Source of the DNA: Buchnera aphidicola (Aphis craccivora)
GTDB lineage: Bacteria; Pseudomonadota; Gammaproteobacteria; Enterobacterales; Enterobacteriaceae
Direction of reading: 5' to 3'
Assembly: GCF_005082145.1 (NCBI RefSeq)
Contig: NZ_CP034897.1
Coordinates: forward strand, 372,001 to 436,000
Length of the DNA: 64,000 nucleotides
The notes under the pieces are model-generated. The model ran no database searches. It saw only the letters and a program-made list of their open reading frames with translations, and was not told the DNA's origin. Shown one piece after another: positions 19,903 to 30,570 of this stretch (its first letter is position 1; every line of letters begins with the position of its first letter). Position numbers and translations under genes: made by a program.

Positions 19903-21993
19903 ATGAACTATTTATATGCTAGTACAAATTTAGGATGTGAAAAATTGTTAGAAAACGAACTTATTTTTTTAGGAGCAAAAAACTTAAATATTACTAAAGG
20001 CGGCATTTATTACGAAGCCGAAGATCTTCTAGTATATAAAAGTTTAATATGGAGTCGTATTGCTTCAAGAATTTTTATATGCATTAAAAAATTCATCATA
20101 AAAAATAATAACGATCTATATATCAATACTTACCAAATTAATTGGGATAAAATTTTATATTTAAATAAAACTTTTTTAGTAAAATTTAAAGGAAGCAATA
20201 ATTTTATTCAAAATAATCTATTTGGGGCGTTAATTATAAAAGATGCGATTTTTGATCAATTTTATAAAAAATATTCTATCAATCCTAATGTTAATCTGAT
20301 TGCTCCTGATATTCGAATTCAAGCGATATTAAATAATGACACAATAAATATTATGTTAGATTTAAGCGGTCAATCTTTACATCAAAGGGGGTATAAAGAA
20401 ATTTCTAATATTTCACCAATTAAAAATAACTTAAGTACAGCAATTATATTAAGTTCAAATTGGACAAAAAACACTCCTTTAATTGATCCCATGTGTGGTT
20501 CAGGAATATTTTTAATCGAAGCTGCAATGATTTATGCTAATAGAGCACCAGGACTAAAAAGAATAAAATGGGGTTTCCAATCTTGGAAAAAATATAATAA
20601 ATTTTTGTGGAATATAGTTCTTAATGAAGCAAACAAAAAATTTGAAAATCAAATAAAAAAATGTAAAAAAAATTTATTTATAGGATATGATTGCAATAGT
20701 AAAGTTATAGAAAAAGCTAAAGAAAACGCATTTAATGCAAATGTATTAAATATTATTCAATTTTCTACCTCTAATTTAAATAACTTCAATAATCCATATA
20801 AAAAAGAGATTGGAACAGTATTAACCGATCTACAATATAAAGAAAAACAAAACACAGAAAATACACTGGTAGCATTGTATGTTCATATGGGATATATACT
20901 TAAAAAGCATTTTAAAAATTGGAGATTATCAATATTTACAGCATCGGAATTTTTATCGAATTTTTTACAAATGAAACCTTATGAAAAAATATTTTTTAAA
21001 AATGACCCATTAAACTGTGTTTTAAAAAATTATAAAATATTTTCAGAAAAACTAAATCAAAAAAATGAAGAATATGAAAATAGATTAAAAAAAAACATTC
21101 AAAAATTAAAAAAATGGAATGACTTTAAAAAAATAGAATGTTTTCGTATATATGATAGAGATATACCTAATTATAATATTGTTATAGATATTTATAAAGA
21201 ATGGCTAGTCATCCAAGAATATCAAGCACCAAAAATAATAAATATACATAGTGCTTATAAAAGATTATGTCATGCTATTTATTTCACTAAAAAAATACTA
21301 TCTATTCCAATAGATAATATAGTATTTAAAACCAGAAAAAAACAAATAAATAAATTACAGTATCAAAAATTTTTTAATAGTAATAAATTTTTTATAATTC
21401 AAGAATATAGCGCAAAACTTTTAGTAAATTTAATTGATTATTTAGATACTGGATTGTTTTTAGAACATAGATGTGTAAGAAAACTAATCAATACAATGTC
21501 TTATGAAAAAGATTTTTTAAACTTATTTGCGTATACTGGTAGTGCTAGTGTTTATGCTGGATTAGGAGGCGCTAAAACAACTACGACTGTAGACATATCT
21601 AAAACATATATAAAATGGTCAATAAAAAATATGTCAATTAATAATTTAATCGGAAGTCAACATTCTTTCATTCAGTCAGATTGTTTAGAGTGGATTAATT
21701 CAAATTATCGAACATTTGATTTAATATTTCTTAATCCACCAAATTTCTCCAATTCAAAAAGAATGAAAAAAATTTTTGAATTAAAAAAAGATTATCTTAA
21801 TTTAATAAAAAGTTTAAAAAAAAATTTAAGAAAAAATGGTTATATTGTTTTTTCAAGTTCTACAAATAATTTTAAAATTAATTTCAATGAAATTAATAAA
21901 ATGAAATTGCATATTAAAAATATTACTCATTTGGTACAATCAAAAGATTTTTTAAACAAAAAATATTATTCTTGGTTAATAAAACATATGTAA
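19903..21993 (+). CDS. rlmKL: Bifunctional 23S rRNA methyltransferase RlmKL
   Basis: In E. coli the N-terminal half (RlmL) makes m2G2445 and the C-terminal half (RlmK) m7G2069 in 23S rRNA. The 696-residue protein keeps the fusion: a THUMP domain, then LIDPMCGSGIFLIEAAMIYANRAPG (SAM site), then a second Rossmann domain with LNLFAYTGSASVYAGLGGA. The N-terminal catalytic motif NPPYGER of E. coli is replaced by DLQYKEK (residues 309-315), while the second domain keeps NPPNFSNSKRM (E. coli DPPTFSNSKRM). The RlmL activity is therefore doubtful and RlmK likely retained. uup follows 21 bases later. Confidence 0.95.
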   Translation: MNYLYASTNLGCEKLLENELIFLGAKNLNITKGGIYYEAEDLLVYKSLIWSRIASRIFICIKKFIIKNNNDLYINTYQINWDKILYLNKTFLVKFKGSNNFIQNNLFGALIIKDAIFDQFYKKYSINPNVNLIAPDIRIQAILNNDTINIMLDLSGQSLHQRGYKEISNISPIKNNLSTAIILSSNWTKNTPLIDPMCGSGIFLIEAAMIYANRAPGLKRIKWGFQSWKKYNKFLWNIVLNEANKKFENQIKKCKKNLFIGYDCNSKVIEKAKENAFNANVLNIIQFSTSNLNNFNNPYKKEIGTVLTDLQYKEKQNTENTLVALYVHMGYILKKHFKNWRLSIFTASEFLSNFLQMKPYEKIFFKNDPLNCVLKNYKIFSEKLNQKNEEYENRLKKNIQKLKKWNDFKKIECFRIYDRDIPNYNIVIDIYKEWLVIQEYQAPKIINIHSAYKRLCHAIYFTKKILSIPIDNIVFKTRKKQINKLQYQKFFNSNKFFIIQEYSAKLLVNLIDYLDTGLFLEHRCVRKLINTMSYEKDFLNLFAYTGSASVYAGLGGAKTTTTVDISKTYIKWSIKNMSINNLIGSQHSFIQSDCLEWINSNYRTFDLIFLNPPNFSNSKRMKKIFELKKDYLNLIKSLKKNLRKNGYIVFSSSTNNFKINFNEINKMKLHIKNITHLVQSKDFLNKKYYSWLIKHM

Positions 21994-22014
21994 TAAATTT
22001 TAAACGAGAAAACT

Positions 22015-23790
22015 ATGAATTTAATTAGTATCAAAGATGCTTATTTATCATTTAGTAATTTAGAAATACTAAAAAACGCTTCTTTTTATATAAATAAAAA
22101 TGAACGAATTTGTTTAACTGGTAAAAATGGAGCTGGAAAATCAACTTTATTAAAAGTAATTAATAAAACACAAGATTTAGATAAAGGTGTTATCGCATAC
22201 AGAAAAAATATTAAAACTTCATATTTAGAACAAGAAAATTTAAATCATTTAAATCTTTCTATTTTTGAATTTATTAAAAAAAAATTTAATAAAATCAATA
22301 CTAATAACATTATCAAAATAGAAAAAATAATTGATTTATTAAAGCTAAATAAAAATACTTTGCTTTCCGAGGTATCTGGTGGATTTTTAAGAAAAATTGC
22401 ATTAGGTGCAACTTTAGTGAATGAACCTGATATATTATTACTTGATGAGCCCACTAATCATTTAGATATAAATACAATAAAATGGTTAGAGCATTTTTTA
22501 ATAACATTTTCTGGTAGCGTTGTTTTTATATCACATGATAGATGGTTTATTGAAAATATATGCACAAGAATTATTGACCTTGATCGAGGAAAATTAATAT
22601 CCTTTCCAGGAGATTACAAAAAATTCGTTAAATTAAAATATAAAAATAATTATATTGAAAAAGTTCAAAAAAAATTATTTGATCAAAAATTAGAAAAAGA
22701 AGAAATTTGGATTAAAAAAGGAATTAAAGCACGTACTACAAGAAATGAAGGTAGAGTAAAAAATTTAGAAATATTAAGAAAAGAAAATGAAAATTATAAA
22801 AAAGTAGAAAAATTTAATAGTATCCAAATTAATGAAATTAAAGAATATTCTGGTAAAATAGCTTTTAAATTAAAAAATATAAATTTTAGTATACAAAACA
22901 AAGTTATTATTCAAAATTTTTCTTCAATAATACAATACGGTGATAAAATAGGATTAATTGGTAACAATGGTTCTGGTAAAAGTACTATGATCAAAATCCT
23001 AACAGGAGAAAACAAAGTTCAAACAGGCGATTTTTATTCAGGAAAAAAGTTAAAAATAGCATATTTTGATCAAAATCGATCTATTTTAGATTATAAAAAA
23101 TCTATTTTAGATAATATAAATGAAGGAAAAGATAAAATATTAATTAACGGAAAAGAACAACATTTAATTGGATATTTAAAAAAATTTTTATTTAAACCAT
23201 ATGAGCTAACAAGATTAGTAAAAACTTTGTCTGGAGGAGAATGTAATAGATTACTTTTAGCTAAATTATTTTTAAAAGAAAATAATGTGTTAATTTTAGA
23301 CGAACCAACAAACGATTTAGATTTAGAAACATTAAAATTATTAGAAAAAATCATTATTCAATATTCTGGAACTGTATTAATAGTAAGCCATGATAGACAT
23401 TTTATTCAAAATACTGTAAACAAATGTTGGTTGTTTAAAGGAAATGGAGTAATTACCACACATATCGGTGCATATCAAAAATTAGTAGAAAAAGAAATAA
23501 AAAAAAATAAAAACAAAAAAAATGTATGTACTTTAAATAAAAAATTAAATTTATCAAATAAAAATCAACTTAAAAAAGAAATAGAAAAAACATTAAAAGA
23601 AATTGAACAGATAGAAAAAAATATCAACATTTTACAAAATCAAATTAATAAACCTGAATTTTTTAAAAAAAACATTGTTAATCAAATACCTATATTGAAA
23701 AAATTAAATTTAGAAGAAAAAAAATTAGAAAAAAAATTAATATCTTGGGAAAATTTAGAAAAAAATATACAAAACAGTTTAAAAAATTAA
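22015..23790 (+). CDS. uup: ABC-F family ATPase Uup
   Basis: Uup is a soluble tandem-ATPase of the ABC-F family, which acts on ribosomes; E. coli uup mutants show altered transposon excision. The 591-residue protein has two ATP-binding cassettes: Walker A GKNGAGKST, signature VSGG and Walker B LLLDEPTNHLD, then GNNGSGKST, LSGGECNRLLLA and LILDEPTNDLD. Both sites look intact. A lysine/glutamate-rich coiled-coil C-terminus follows (residues ~510-591). It lies after rlmKL, as in E. coli. Confidence 0.95.
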   Translation: MNLISIKDAYLSFSNLEILKNASFYINKNERICLTGKNGAGKSTLLKVINKTQDLDKGVIAYRKNIKTSYLEQENLNHLNLSIFEFIKKKFNKINTNNIIKIEKIIDLLKLNKNTLLSEVSGGFLRKIALGATLVNEPDILLLDEPTNHLDINTIKWLEHFLITFSGSVVFISHDRWFIENICTRIIDLDRGKLISFPGDYKKFVKLKYKNNYIEKVQKKLFDQKLEKEEIWIKKGIKARTTRNEGRVKNLEILRKENENYKKVEKFNSIQINEIKEYSGKIAFKLKNINFSIQNKVIIQNFSSIIQYGDKIGLIGNNGSGKSTMIKILTGENKVQTGDFYSGKKLKIAYFDQNRSILDYKKSILDNINEGKDKILINGKEQHLIGYLKKFLFKPYELTRLVKTLSGGECNRLLLAKLFLKENNVLILDEPTNDLDLETLKLLEKIIIQYSGTVLIVSHDRHFIQNTVNKCWLFKGNGVITTHIGAYQKLVEKEIKKNKNKKNVCTLNKKLNLSNKNQLKKEIEKTLKEIEQIEKNINILQNQINKPEFFKKNIVNQIPILKKLNLEEKKLEKKLISWENLEKNIQNSLKN

Positions 23791-23823
23791 TTTAAATTTA
23801 ATATATTATTTTTTCATAAGGTA

Positions 23824-24762
23824 TTATATAGATTTCATGCAATTAAAAGAACAACAATTTTTAAAATTAATTGAACAATTAAAACATTGAATAAATAATA
23901 AATGACATAAATTAAAAGCACAATTTACATAATTATCTGAAGGTTTATTGCATTGTTTACAAACAGATATTATATCTTCTGATATTTTTTCAATCATTCG
24001 GTTATCAAATACAAAATTACTACCTTTGAATAAAATAGGTAATCTTTTTTTCTTTGCTTGATTTACATATCCAATGATTCCACCTTCTATGTGATAAACA
24101 TTCTTAAAACCATTAAAAATCATCCAAGATGTTGCTTTTTCACAACGAATTCCACCTGTACAATACATTACTATATTTTTATTTTTAGCATACTGCATCA
24201 CTTTTATTACATTTTTTAATTGTTCTCGAAAAGTATTACTTTTAATTTCTAATGCATTAGGGAAATGACCTATTTTATATTCATAAGAATTTCTCATATC
24301 AACAAATATTGTATTTTTATCATTTAACATCAAATTAACTTTTTCCGCATTAATATATGTACCAACATTTTTAAATAAAAATAAGGGATTTTTAATCCCA
24401 TCGTTAACAATACGTTTTTTAATTTTTACAGAAAGCAACCAAAATGCGTTTACATTATTAGTATGGAATGTTTTATTAATACGTAAACCATTTAATACTG
24501 GATTAAATTGATATAAAAATTTTTTAAACATTGAATATATATAAATAGGAATACTAATTTGAGCATTTATTCCTTCATGAGATATGTATACTCTACCTAA
24601 TATCTTGTATTCAAAAAAATTTTTATAAATTTCGTCTCTAAAACTTTCAAGTTCTTTAATATAAAAATACTTATAAAAAGAAAGAACTAAACGCGGTTCA
24701 TTTTTTAAAAGTATATTATTTTTTAATTCTTTTTTAGAAATATAATTATGTAAAATTGACAT
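23824..24762 (-). CDS. trhO: tRNA uridine-34 hydroxylase TrhO (YceA)
   Basis: TrhO makes 5-hydroxyuridine at tRNA position 34, a step toward cmo5U/mcmo5U. The 312-residue protein has an N-terminal ferredoxin-like domain with GRVYISHEGINAQ and a rhodanese domain with the active cysteine in MYCTGGIRCEKA. The C-terminal region has a dense cysteine cluster (CKQCNKPSD and several later Cys pairs), probably a metal site. It is shorter at the C-terminus than the ~350-residue E. coli protein. It converges with uup, 33 bases apart. Confidence 0.94.
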   Translation of the reverse strand: MSILHNYISKKELKNNILLKNEPRLVLSFYKYFYIKELESFRDEIYKNFFEYKILGRVYISHEGINAQISIPIYIYSMFKKFLYQFNPVLNGLRINKTFHTNNVNAFWLLSVKIKKRIVNDGIKNPLFLFKNVGTYINAEKVNLMLNDKNTIFVDMRNSYEYKIGHFPNALEIKSNTFREQLKNVIKVMQYAKNKNIVMYCTGGIRCEKATSWMIFNGFKNVYHIEGGIIGYVNQAKKKRLPILFKGSNFVFDNRMIEKISEDIISVCKQCNKPSDNYVNCAFNLCHLLFIQCFNCSINFKNCCSFNCMKSI

Positions 24763-24816
24763 GATAGACTCACATTATTTTAAAAAATAATATTACATTT
24801 AATTAAAGAAACATTA

Positions 24817-27690
24817 TTATTGATTGTCATAAAATGAACCATTAAAAATTTCTATTTGATAAGATAATTTTGAATATATTTCATTTAAATTTTTTAATTT
24901 TTCTTTTTCTTTTTCAATAATATGTTGCGGTGCATAATATAAAAAATCTTTATTTAAAAATTTTTTTTCTATAAATGAAATTTTTAATTTTATGTTTTTT
25001 ATTTCTTTATTTAATCTGTTTAACTCAACTTTTTTATCTACTACTTTAAGTAAAGGGATTAAAACTTCCACTCCATCAATGATTTTCTTTATAGATAAAA
25101 AAGGTTCCTTATATGATTGAGAAACCATTTTAATTTTATCTAAATGGCCTATATTTTTTAACAATAAAAAATTTTCTTGAATAATTTTTTCTTGATCGAG
25201 AGAAACATTTTTTAAAAATAATGATAAAAATTTTTTAGAACCAATATTCATTTCAGCTCTAATATTTCTTAAAAAAATTATTATTTTTTTAATCCAGTTC
25301 ATATGTAATACAACTTTTTCATTACAAAATAAATTGTTGTATTTTGGAAAAGACTGAAGCATAATTGTTTTTTCTTTAATATTTTTAATTTTTTTTATAC
25401 GCTGCCAAATAGATTCAGTAATAAAAGGAATAATTGGATGTAGTAATTTTAAAAGTTCTTCTAAAATATAAACTAAAATATTTTTAGTAAAATATATATC
25501 TTCAGACGAACCAAATTTTATAATTAATTTAACAAATTCTAAATACCAATCGCAAAACGTATTCCAAGTAAAATCATATAAAACATTTGCTGAAATATCA
25601 AACCGATAGTTATCTAATGAATCTCTATATAATTTTACTGTATTATTAAACTCTATTAATATCCATTTGTTTATAAAGAGCATATTATTTATTTGAAAAT
25701 GAAAAAAACAGTGATCTTTAGTATGTATTAAAACAAATCGACTAGCGTTCCAAAGTTTATTACAGAAATTTCGGTATCCTTTTAATCTACTCATATCCCA
25801 TTTTATATCACGCGTATTAGAAGCGAGAGCACAAAAAGTGAAACGTAGTGCATCTGTACCTGTTGGACTAATTCCATTAGGAAACTGATTTATAGTACGT
25901 TTTTTAATTCGATCAAATAATTGTGGTTGTAATAAATTATTTGTTCTTTTTTTGATCAAATCATTTAACGAAATACCATCTATCATATCTAAAGGATCAA
26001 TGACATTTCCTTTTGATTTTGACATTTTTTGACCTTCTTCATCACGTATTAGACCCGTAATATAAACATCTTTAAAAGGAATATGAGATACACCAAGATT
26101 ATCTTTAATAAGATACATAGTTAACATAATCATTCTAGCAATCCAGAAAAAGATAATGTCAAAACCGCTAACCAATACATTAGTTGGATGAAAAATTTTT
26201 AAAAATTCTGTTTTTTTAGGCCATCCTAATGTAGAAAAAGTCCATAATCCAGAAGAAAACCAAGTATCTAAAACATCTTCATCTTGAGTTAATATTATAT
26301 CATTTGATATTTTATATTTTTTTCGTATTTCATTTTCGCTGTGTCCGACATATATATTTTTTTGGTAATCATACCAAACTGGAATACGATGGCCCCACCA
26401 TAATTGACGTGAAATACACCAATCTTCAATGTTATTCATCCAAGATAAATACATAGCTTTATATTGTGATGGAATAAAATTAACTTTTTTATCTTTAACT
26501 GCAGAAATAGCTAAATTAGCTAATTTTGATGTTTTTAAATACCATTGATTAGTTAACATGGGCTGAATAATTACACCACTTCTATCACTATGAGGTGTAA
26601 GAATATCACATTCCTCAATTTTTTCTAGAAGCCCTATTTTTTGTATTTCTTTAATAATTTTTACTCTAGCAGAAATAATATCTAAATTTTGAAATTTAGC
26701 TGGAACTGATAAACTATATATTTTAGATATTTCACCTTTGTGATCATAAACATCAAAATGAGTTTTAATTTTACCATTAAAAGTAAAAATATTAATCATT
26801 GGTAATTTATGACGTAACCCAATTTTATAATCATTAAAATCATGTGCTGGCGTAATTTTTACACAACCTGTTCCTTTTGTTATATCTGCATGTTGATCTC
26901 CAATAATAGGTATAATTCTATTAACTAAAGGACACATAACAAATTGACCAATAAATTGATTATAATTTTGGTCTTCTGGATTAACAGCTAAAGCTGTATC
27001 TCCTAGTAAAGTTTCAGGTCTAGTTGTAGATACTATTAAATACTTAATGAGGTTATTATTTTTTTTTTTATTACAAACAATAGGATATCGAATAAACCAC
27101 TTGTTACTTTTTATTAAACGGTGTTCTACTTCTAAATCTGAAATCACTGTTTCTAATTTTGAATCCCAATGTACTAATCTTTTTTTTTGATATATTAAAT
27201 TATTTTTATAGAAAATAATAAAAGCTTCTTTAACAGAATGACAAATATCAGGATCTAAAGTAAATTTTTCACGATCCCAATCAACAGAATTACCTAAACG
27301 TCGCATTTGTTTTGTAACAATTAAGTTATATTTTTTTTTCCATAACCATATCTTTTTAATAAAGTCATTTCTATTATAATCTTTTTTAGTTTTATGTTCT
27401 TTAAGATATATTTGACGTTCAACTAAAATTTGTGTTGCTATTCCAGCATGATCTGTTCCAACTTGCCATAATGTATTTTTTCCCTGCATTCTATTATAAC
27501 GGATTAATATATCCATAATAGTTTGTTGAAACGCATGCCCCATATGTAAATTTCCAGTAATGTTTGGAGGAGGCATCATGATACAAAATGATGGTTGATT
27601 TAAATTATTATTAGGCTTAAAATACCCGTTTTTTTCCCAAAAATTATACAAAGGTTCTTCAATGTCTTTAGGGTTATAAGTTTTTTCCAT
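24817..27690 (-). CDS. valS: Valyl-tRNA synthetase
   Basis: ValRS charges tRNA-Val and edits threonine. The 957-residue protein begins MEKTYNPKDIEEPLYNFWE and has the class I HIGH-type motif (PPNITGNLHMGH), the editing domain (STTRPETLLGDTALAVNPED), and KMSKSKGN. A C-terminal coiled coil that grips the tRNA elbow is present (lysine/leucine-rich, ending near DNQ). It lies 65 bases downstream of pepA. The holC gene that separates pepA and valS in E. coli is gone. Confidence 0.97.
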   Translation of the reverse strand: MEKTYNPKDIEEPLYNFWEKNGYFKPNNNLNQPSFCIMMPPPNITGNLHMGHAFQQTIMDILIRYNRMQGKNTLWQVGTDHAGIATQILVERQIYLKEHKTKKDYNRNDFIKKIWLWKKKYNLIVTKQMRRLGNSVDWDREKFTLDPDICHSVKEAFIIFYKNNLIYQKKRLVHWDSKLETVISDLEVEHRLIKSNKWFIRYPIVCNKKKNNNLIKYLIVSTTRPETLLGDTALAVNPEDQNYNQFIGQFVMCPLVNRIIPIIGDQHADITKGTGCVKITPAHDFNDYKIGLRHKLPMINIFTFNGKIKTHFDVYDHKGEISKIYSLSVPAKFQNLDIISARVKIIKEIQKIGLLEKIEECDILTPHSDRSGVIIQPMLTNQWYLKTSKLANLAISAVKDKKVNFIPSQYKAMYLSWMNNIEDWCISRQLWWGHRIPVWYDYQKNIYVGHSENEIRKKYKISNDIILTQDEDVLDTWFSSGLWTFSTLGWPKKTEFLKIFHPTNVLVSGFDIIFFWIARMIMLTMYLIKDNLGVSHIPFKDVYITGLIRDEEGQKMSKSKGNVIDPLDMIDGISLNDLIKKRTNNLLQPQLFDRIKKRTINQFPNGISPTGTDALRFTFCALASNTRDIKWDMSRLKGYRNFCNKLWNASRFVLIHTKDHCFFHFQINNMLFINKWILIEFNNTVKLYRDSLDNYRFDISANVLYDFTWNTFCDWYLEFVKLIIKFGSSEDIYFTKNILVYILEELLKLLHPIIPFITESIWQRIKKIKNIKEKTIMLQSFPKYNNLFCNEKVVLHMNWIKKIIIFLRNIRAEMNIGSKKFLSLFLKNVSLDQEKIIQENFLLLKNIGHLDKIKMVSQSYKEPFLSIKKIIDGVEVLIPLLKVVDKKVELNRLNKEIKNIKLKISFIEKKFLNKDFLYYAPQHIIEKEKEKLKNLNEIYSKLSYQIEIFNGSFYDNQ

Positions 27691-27755
27691 TTTATTTAAT
27701 CATTTTTCTATTAAAAAGTAATATGCTAATTGAATGTCAATATATTCATATTTAT

Positions 27756-29249
27756 TTAACATTGAGTATAATGTGACATATTTAATAAAAATTGAGATAA
27801 AAGTTCTACAGGACGTCCTGTTGATCCTTTGTTTACACCAGATTCCCAGGCAGTTCCTGCGATATCTAAATGTGCCCAATGATATTTTTTTGTAAATTGT
27901 GACAAAAAACAAGCAGCTGTTATTGCCCCAGCTTTTCCATTTCCAACGTTTGAAAAATCAGCAACATTAGAATTTATATCTTTTTCATATTCTTTAAATA
28001 AAGGTAGTCTCCAAACTTTATCATTAGTTTGTTGAGAAGCTTTTTTTAAATCGTTAACTAAATCTTCATTATTTGAAAACAATCCAGTAACATCGTTTCC
28101 TAATGCTACAACACATGCTCCAGTTAAAGTAGCAACATCAATAACTATATCAGGTGAAAAACGTTCTATATATTTTAAAACATCACATAAAACTAAACGC
28201 CCTTCAGCATCTGTATTTAATACTTCTACTGTTTTACCGGACATAGTAGTTAGAATATCCCCAGGTCTAAAAGCGCTACCTCCTGGCATATTTTCACAGC
28301 CAGCTAAAATTCCTATAATATTTAACGGTAAATTTAATTCTGCAGCCATAATTAAAGTTCCATAAACAGCAGCTGCACCACACATGTCATACTTCATTTC
28401 ATGCATATTTTGTGATGGTTTTATAGAAATTCCTCCAGAATCAAATGTTAATCCTTTTCCTATTAATATAATAATTTTTTTATTAATAACATTTTTTCCA
28501 GAGTATTGAACAACAGACATATATGGTTTATTTTCAGATCCTCTACTTACAGCCAGATAGGCATGCATACCTAAACTTTTCATTTGATTTATATCGATAG
28601 TTGTTACATCAATATTATTATATTTTTTAGATAATTTTTCTGCTTGCAAAGACAAATATAGTGGGTTACAAATATTAGGCGGTAAATTACTTAATTTTTT
28701 TGCAGCAGTTAATCCCAAATCAATTGCTAGAGAATGCGTTAAAGCAACTTTTGCTAATGAGATTAAATTTTTATCTATTATATTAAATGAAATGGAATTT
28801 AAGTAAACGTCTTTTTTTAAAAAAGTATTGATTTTAAAAAACTCTTTTTTAAGAGCACTAATTATTTTTCGAATAAACCAATATATATTATTCTTATAAA
28901 AGTTTAATTCAGTTAAAGAAAAAATAATATGTTTAATAGAACGCTTGTTTAATATTTTAATAATGTTTTTTGTTATTTTAATAATAGAGCGTGAATTAAA
29001 ATTATTTTCATCTCCACATCCTATTAATAATAATCTTTTCGCTATAATATTTGGAACATCATATAATAATAAGCTTTGTCCTATTTCGCCATTAATATCA
29101 CCTTGATTTATTAACTGACTGATATAACCATTACTATATTCATCTAAATTATTAGCTGATCTTGTTAATCGACAAGGTTTAAAAACACCAACAATTACAC
29201 AATCTGTTTGTTCTTTATGTAAAGAAAAACTATCTAGAAAAAATTTCAT
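27756..29249 (-). CDS. pepA: Leucyl aminopeptidase PepA
   Basis: PepA is a hexameric two-metal aminopeptidase that recycles short peptides; in E. coli it also binds DNA in XerCD site resolution and carAB control. The 497-residue protein has the M17 signature NTDAEGRLVL with flanking metal ligands (LIGKGLTFDSGG, KYDMCGAAAV, and the GGSAFRPGDI segment). The N-terminal domain is more divergent. It lies upstream of valS, as in E. coli. Confidence 0.96.
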   Translation of the reverse strand: MKFFLDSFSLHKEQTDCVIVGVFKPCRLTRSANNLDEYSNGYISQLINQGDINGEIGQSLLLYDVPNIIAKRLLLIGCGDENNFNSRSIIKITKNIIKILNKRSIKHIIFSLTELNFYKNNIYWFIRKIISALKKEFFKINTFLKKDVYLNSISFNIIDKNLISLAKVALTHSLAIDLGLTAAKKLSNLPPNICNPLYLSLQAEKLSKKYNNIDVTTIDINQMKSLGMHAYLAVSRGSENKPYMSVVQYSGKNVINKKIIILIGKGLTFDSGGISIKPSQNMHEMKYDMCGAAAVYGTLIMAAELNLPLNIIGILAGCENMPGGSAFRPGDILTTMSGKTVEVLNTDAEGRLVLCDVLKYIERFSPDIVIDVATLTGACVVALGNDVTGLFSNNEDLVNDLKKASQQTNDKVWRLPLFKEYEKDINSNVADFSNVGNGKAGAITAACFLSQFTKKYHWAHLDIAGTAWESGVNKGSTGRPVELLSQFLLNMSHYTQC

Positions 29250-29447
29250 AATATATCTCTACAATTTTATTTTTTTAAATTTATAATACATAAAATTTTA
29301 ATTTAATAAAAAATAAAAAATTTTAAAATAATAAAATATTATATACTATAATAGTATTGATATTAAGTTGTAATTATATTTTAATTTATTTTAATTTTAC
29401 ATATATTTACATATAAAGTTGTATTTAATTTTAAGAGAATTTAAGTT

Positions 29448-30464
29448 ATGAATCATCTTTATCAGCGTAATTTTTTAAGATTATCAGATTTTTCTAATAC
29501 AGAATTAGAAAATATTATTATGTTATCTGAAAAACTAAAAAAAATAAAAAAAAATAATCAAGAAACTCAGTTATTAAAGAAAAAAAATATTGCTTTAATT
29601 TTTGAAAAAGAATCTACTCGTACAAGATGCTCATTTGAAATTGCTGCATTTGATCAAGGTGCGCATGTTACTTATCTCGGACCAGGTAGCACTCATCTTG
29701 GAATAAAAGAATCAATTGAAGATACAGCAAAAGTTCTTAGCCGTTTATATGATGGAATTGAATATCGAGGTCACAATCATGGAGTAATAGAAACTTTAGC
29801 AAAGCATTCTAATGTTCCTGTATGGAACGGATTAACTGAAAAGTTTCATCCAACTCAAATAATTGCAGATTTATTAACAATGAAAGAAGTTTGTCCAAAA
29901 AAACAATTCTCTGAAATTAAATGTGCATACGTTGGAGATTCGCATAATAATATAGCAAATACTTTATTAGAAGCTTCATCTATTTTAGGGTTAGATTTAC
30001 GTTTAATATCCCCAAAAGAATGTTGGCCTGAAAAAAATATTTTACACTTATGTCAAGAAAAATCAAAAAAAAATAAAAGACAAATAATATGCACTGAAGA
30101 TATACAAGAAGGTATAAAAAATGTAGATTTTATTTATACAGATGTTTGGGTTTCTATGGGAGAGCCAAAAAGTATATGGAAGGAAAGAATAACATTATTG
30201 AAAAATTATCAAGTTAATCAAAATATGATAGATATGACTAATAATCCTGATGTAAAAGTATTACATTGTCTTCCTGCTTTGCATGATCAAAAAAATACTA
30301 TAGTCAAATCGATGTTAAAAGAATATAATTTACAAGATGGAATAGAAATTACAGATAGTGTTTTTCAAAAAAATCAAGAAATTATTTTTGAACAAGCAGA
30401 AAACAGATTGCATACTATAAAAGCTATTCTTATTTCTAGTCTTATTGAAAATATTAATTTTTAA
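29448..30464 (+). CDS. argF: Ornithine carbamoyltransferase
   Basis: This enzyme forms citrulline from ornithine and carbamoyl phosphate, a late step in arginine synthesis, one of the amino acids Buchnera provides to the aphid. The 338-residue protein has STRTRCSFE (carbamoyl phosphate), the EFHPTQ-like KFHPTQ block, DVWVSMGE and HCLPALHD with the catalytic cysteine. It matches E. coli ArgI and ArgF equally in name; synteny with pyrB favours the argI copy. The upstream 198 bases have no evident ArgR operator that I can recognise. Confidence 0.96.
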   Translation: MNHLYQRNFLRLSDFSNTELENIIMLSEKLKKIKKNNQETQLLKKKNIALIFEKESTRTRCSFEIAAFDQGAHVTYLGPGSTHLGIKESIEDTAKVLSRLYDGIEYRGHNHGVIETLAKHSNVPVWNGLTEKFHPTQIIADLLTMKEVCPKKQFSEIKCAYVGDSHNNIANTLLEASSILGLDLRLISPKECWPEKNILHLCQEKSKKNKRQIICTEDIQEGIKNVDFIYTDVWVSMGEPKSIWKERITLLKNYQVNQNMIDMTNNPDVKVLHCLPALHDQKNTIVKSMLKEYNLQDGIEITDSVFQKNQEIIFEQAENRLHTIKAILISSLIENINF

Positions 30465-30570
30465 AATAAAAACATGTAATTTATAGAAAATTATTTACTC
30501 ATTGTTTCTCATCTTTTTTATAAAAAATAACCCTAACTAATTTTTTATCTATAATCAAGGAATTTAAAAG

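Noticed and set aside
27700..27912. Minus-strand frame overlapping the end of pepA, considered as a possible holC remnant
   Set aside because: Almost all of it lies inside pepA in another frame, and the residues do not resemble HolC.
30465..30570. pyrL-like leader and attenuator before pyrB
   Set aside because: There is a T-rich stretch, but no leader peptide with a uridine-run hairpin terminator could be built from the sequence.
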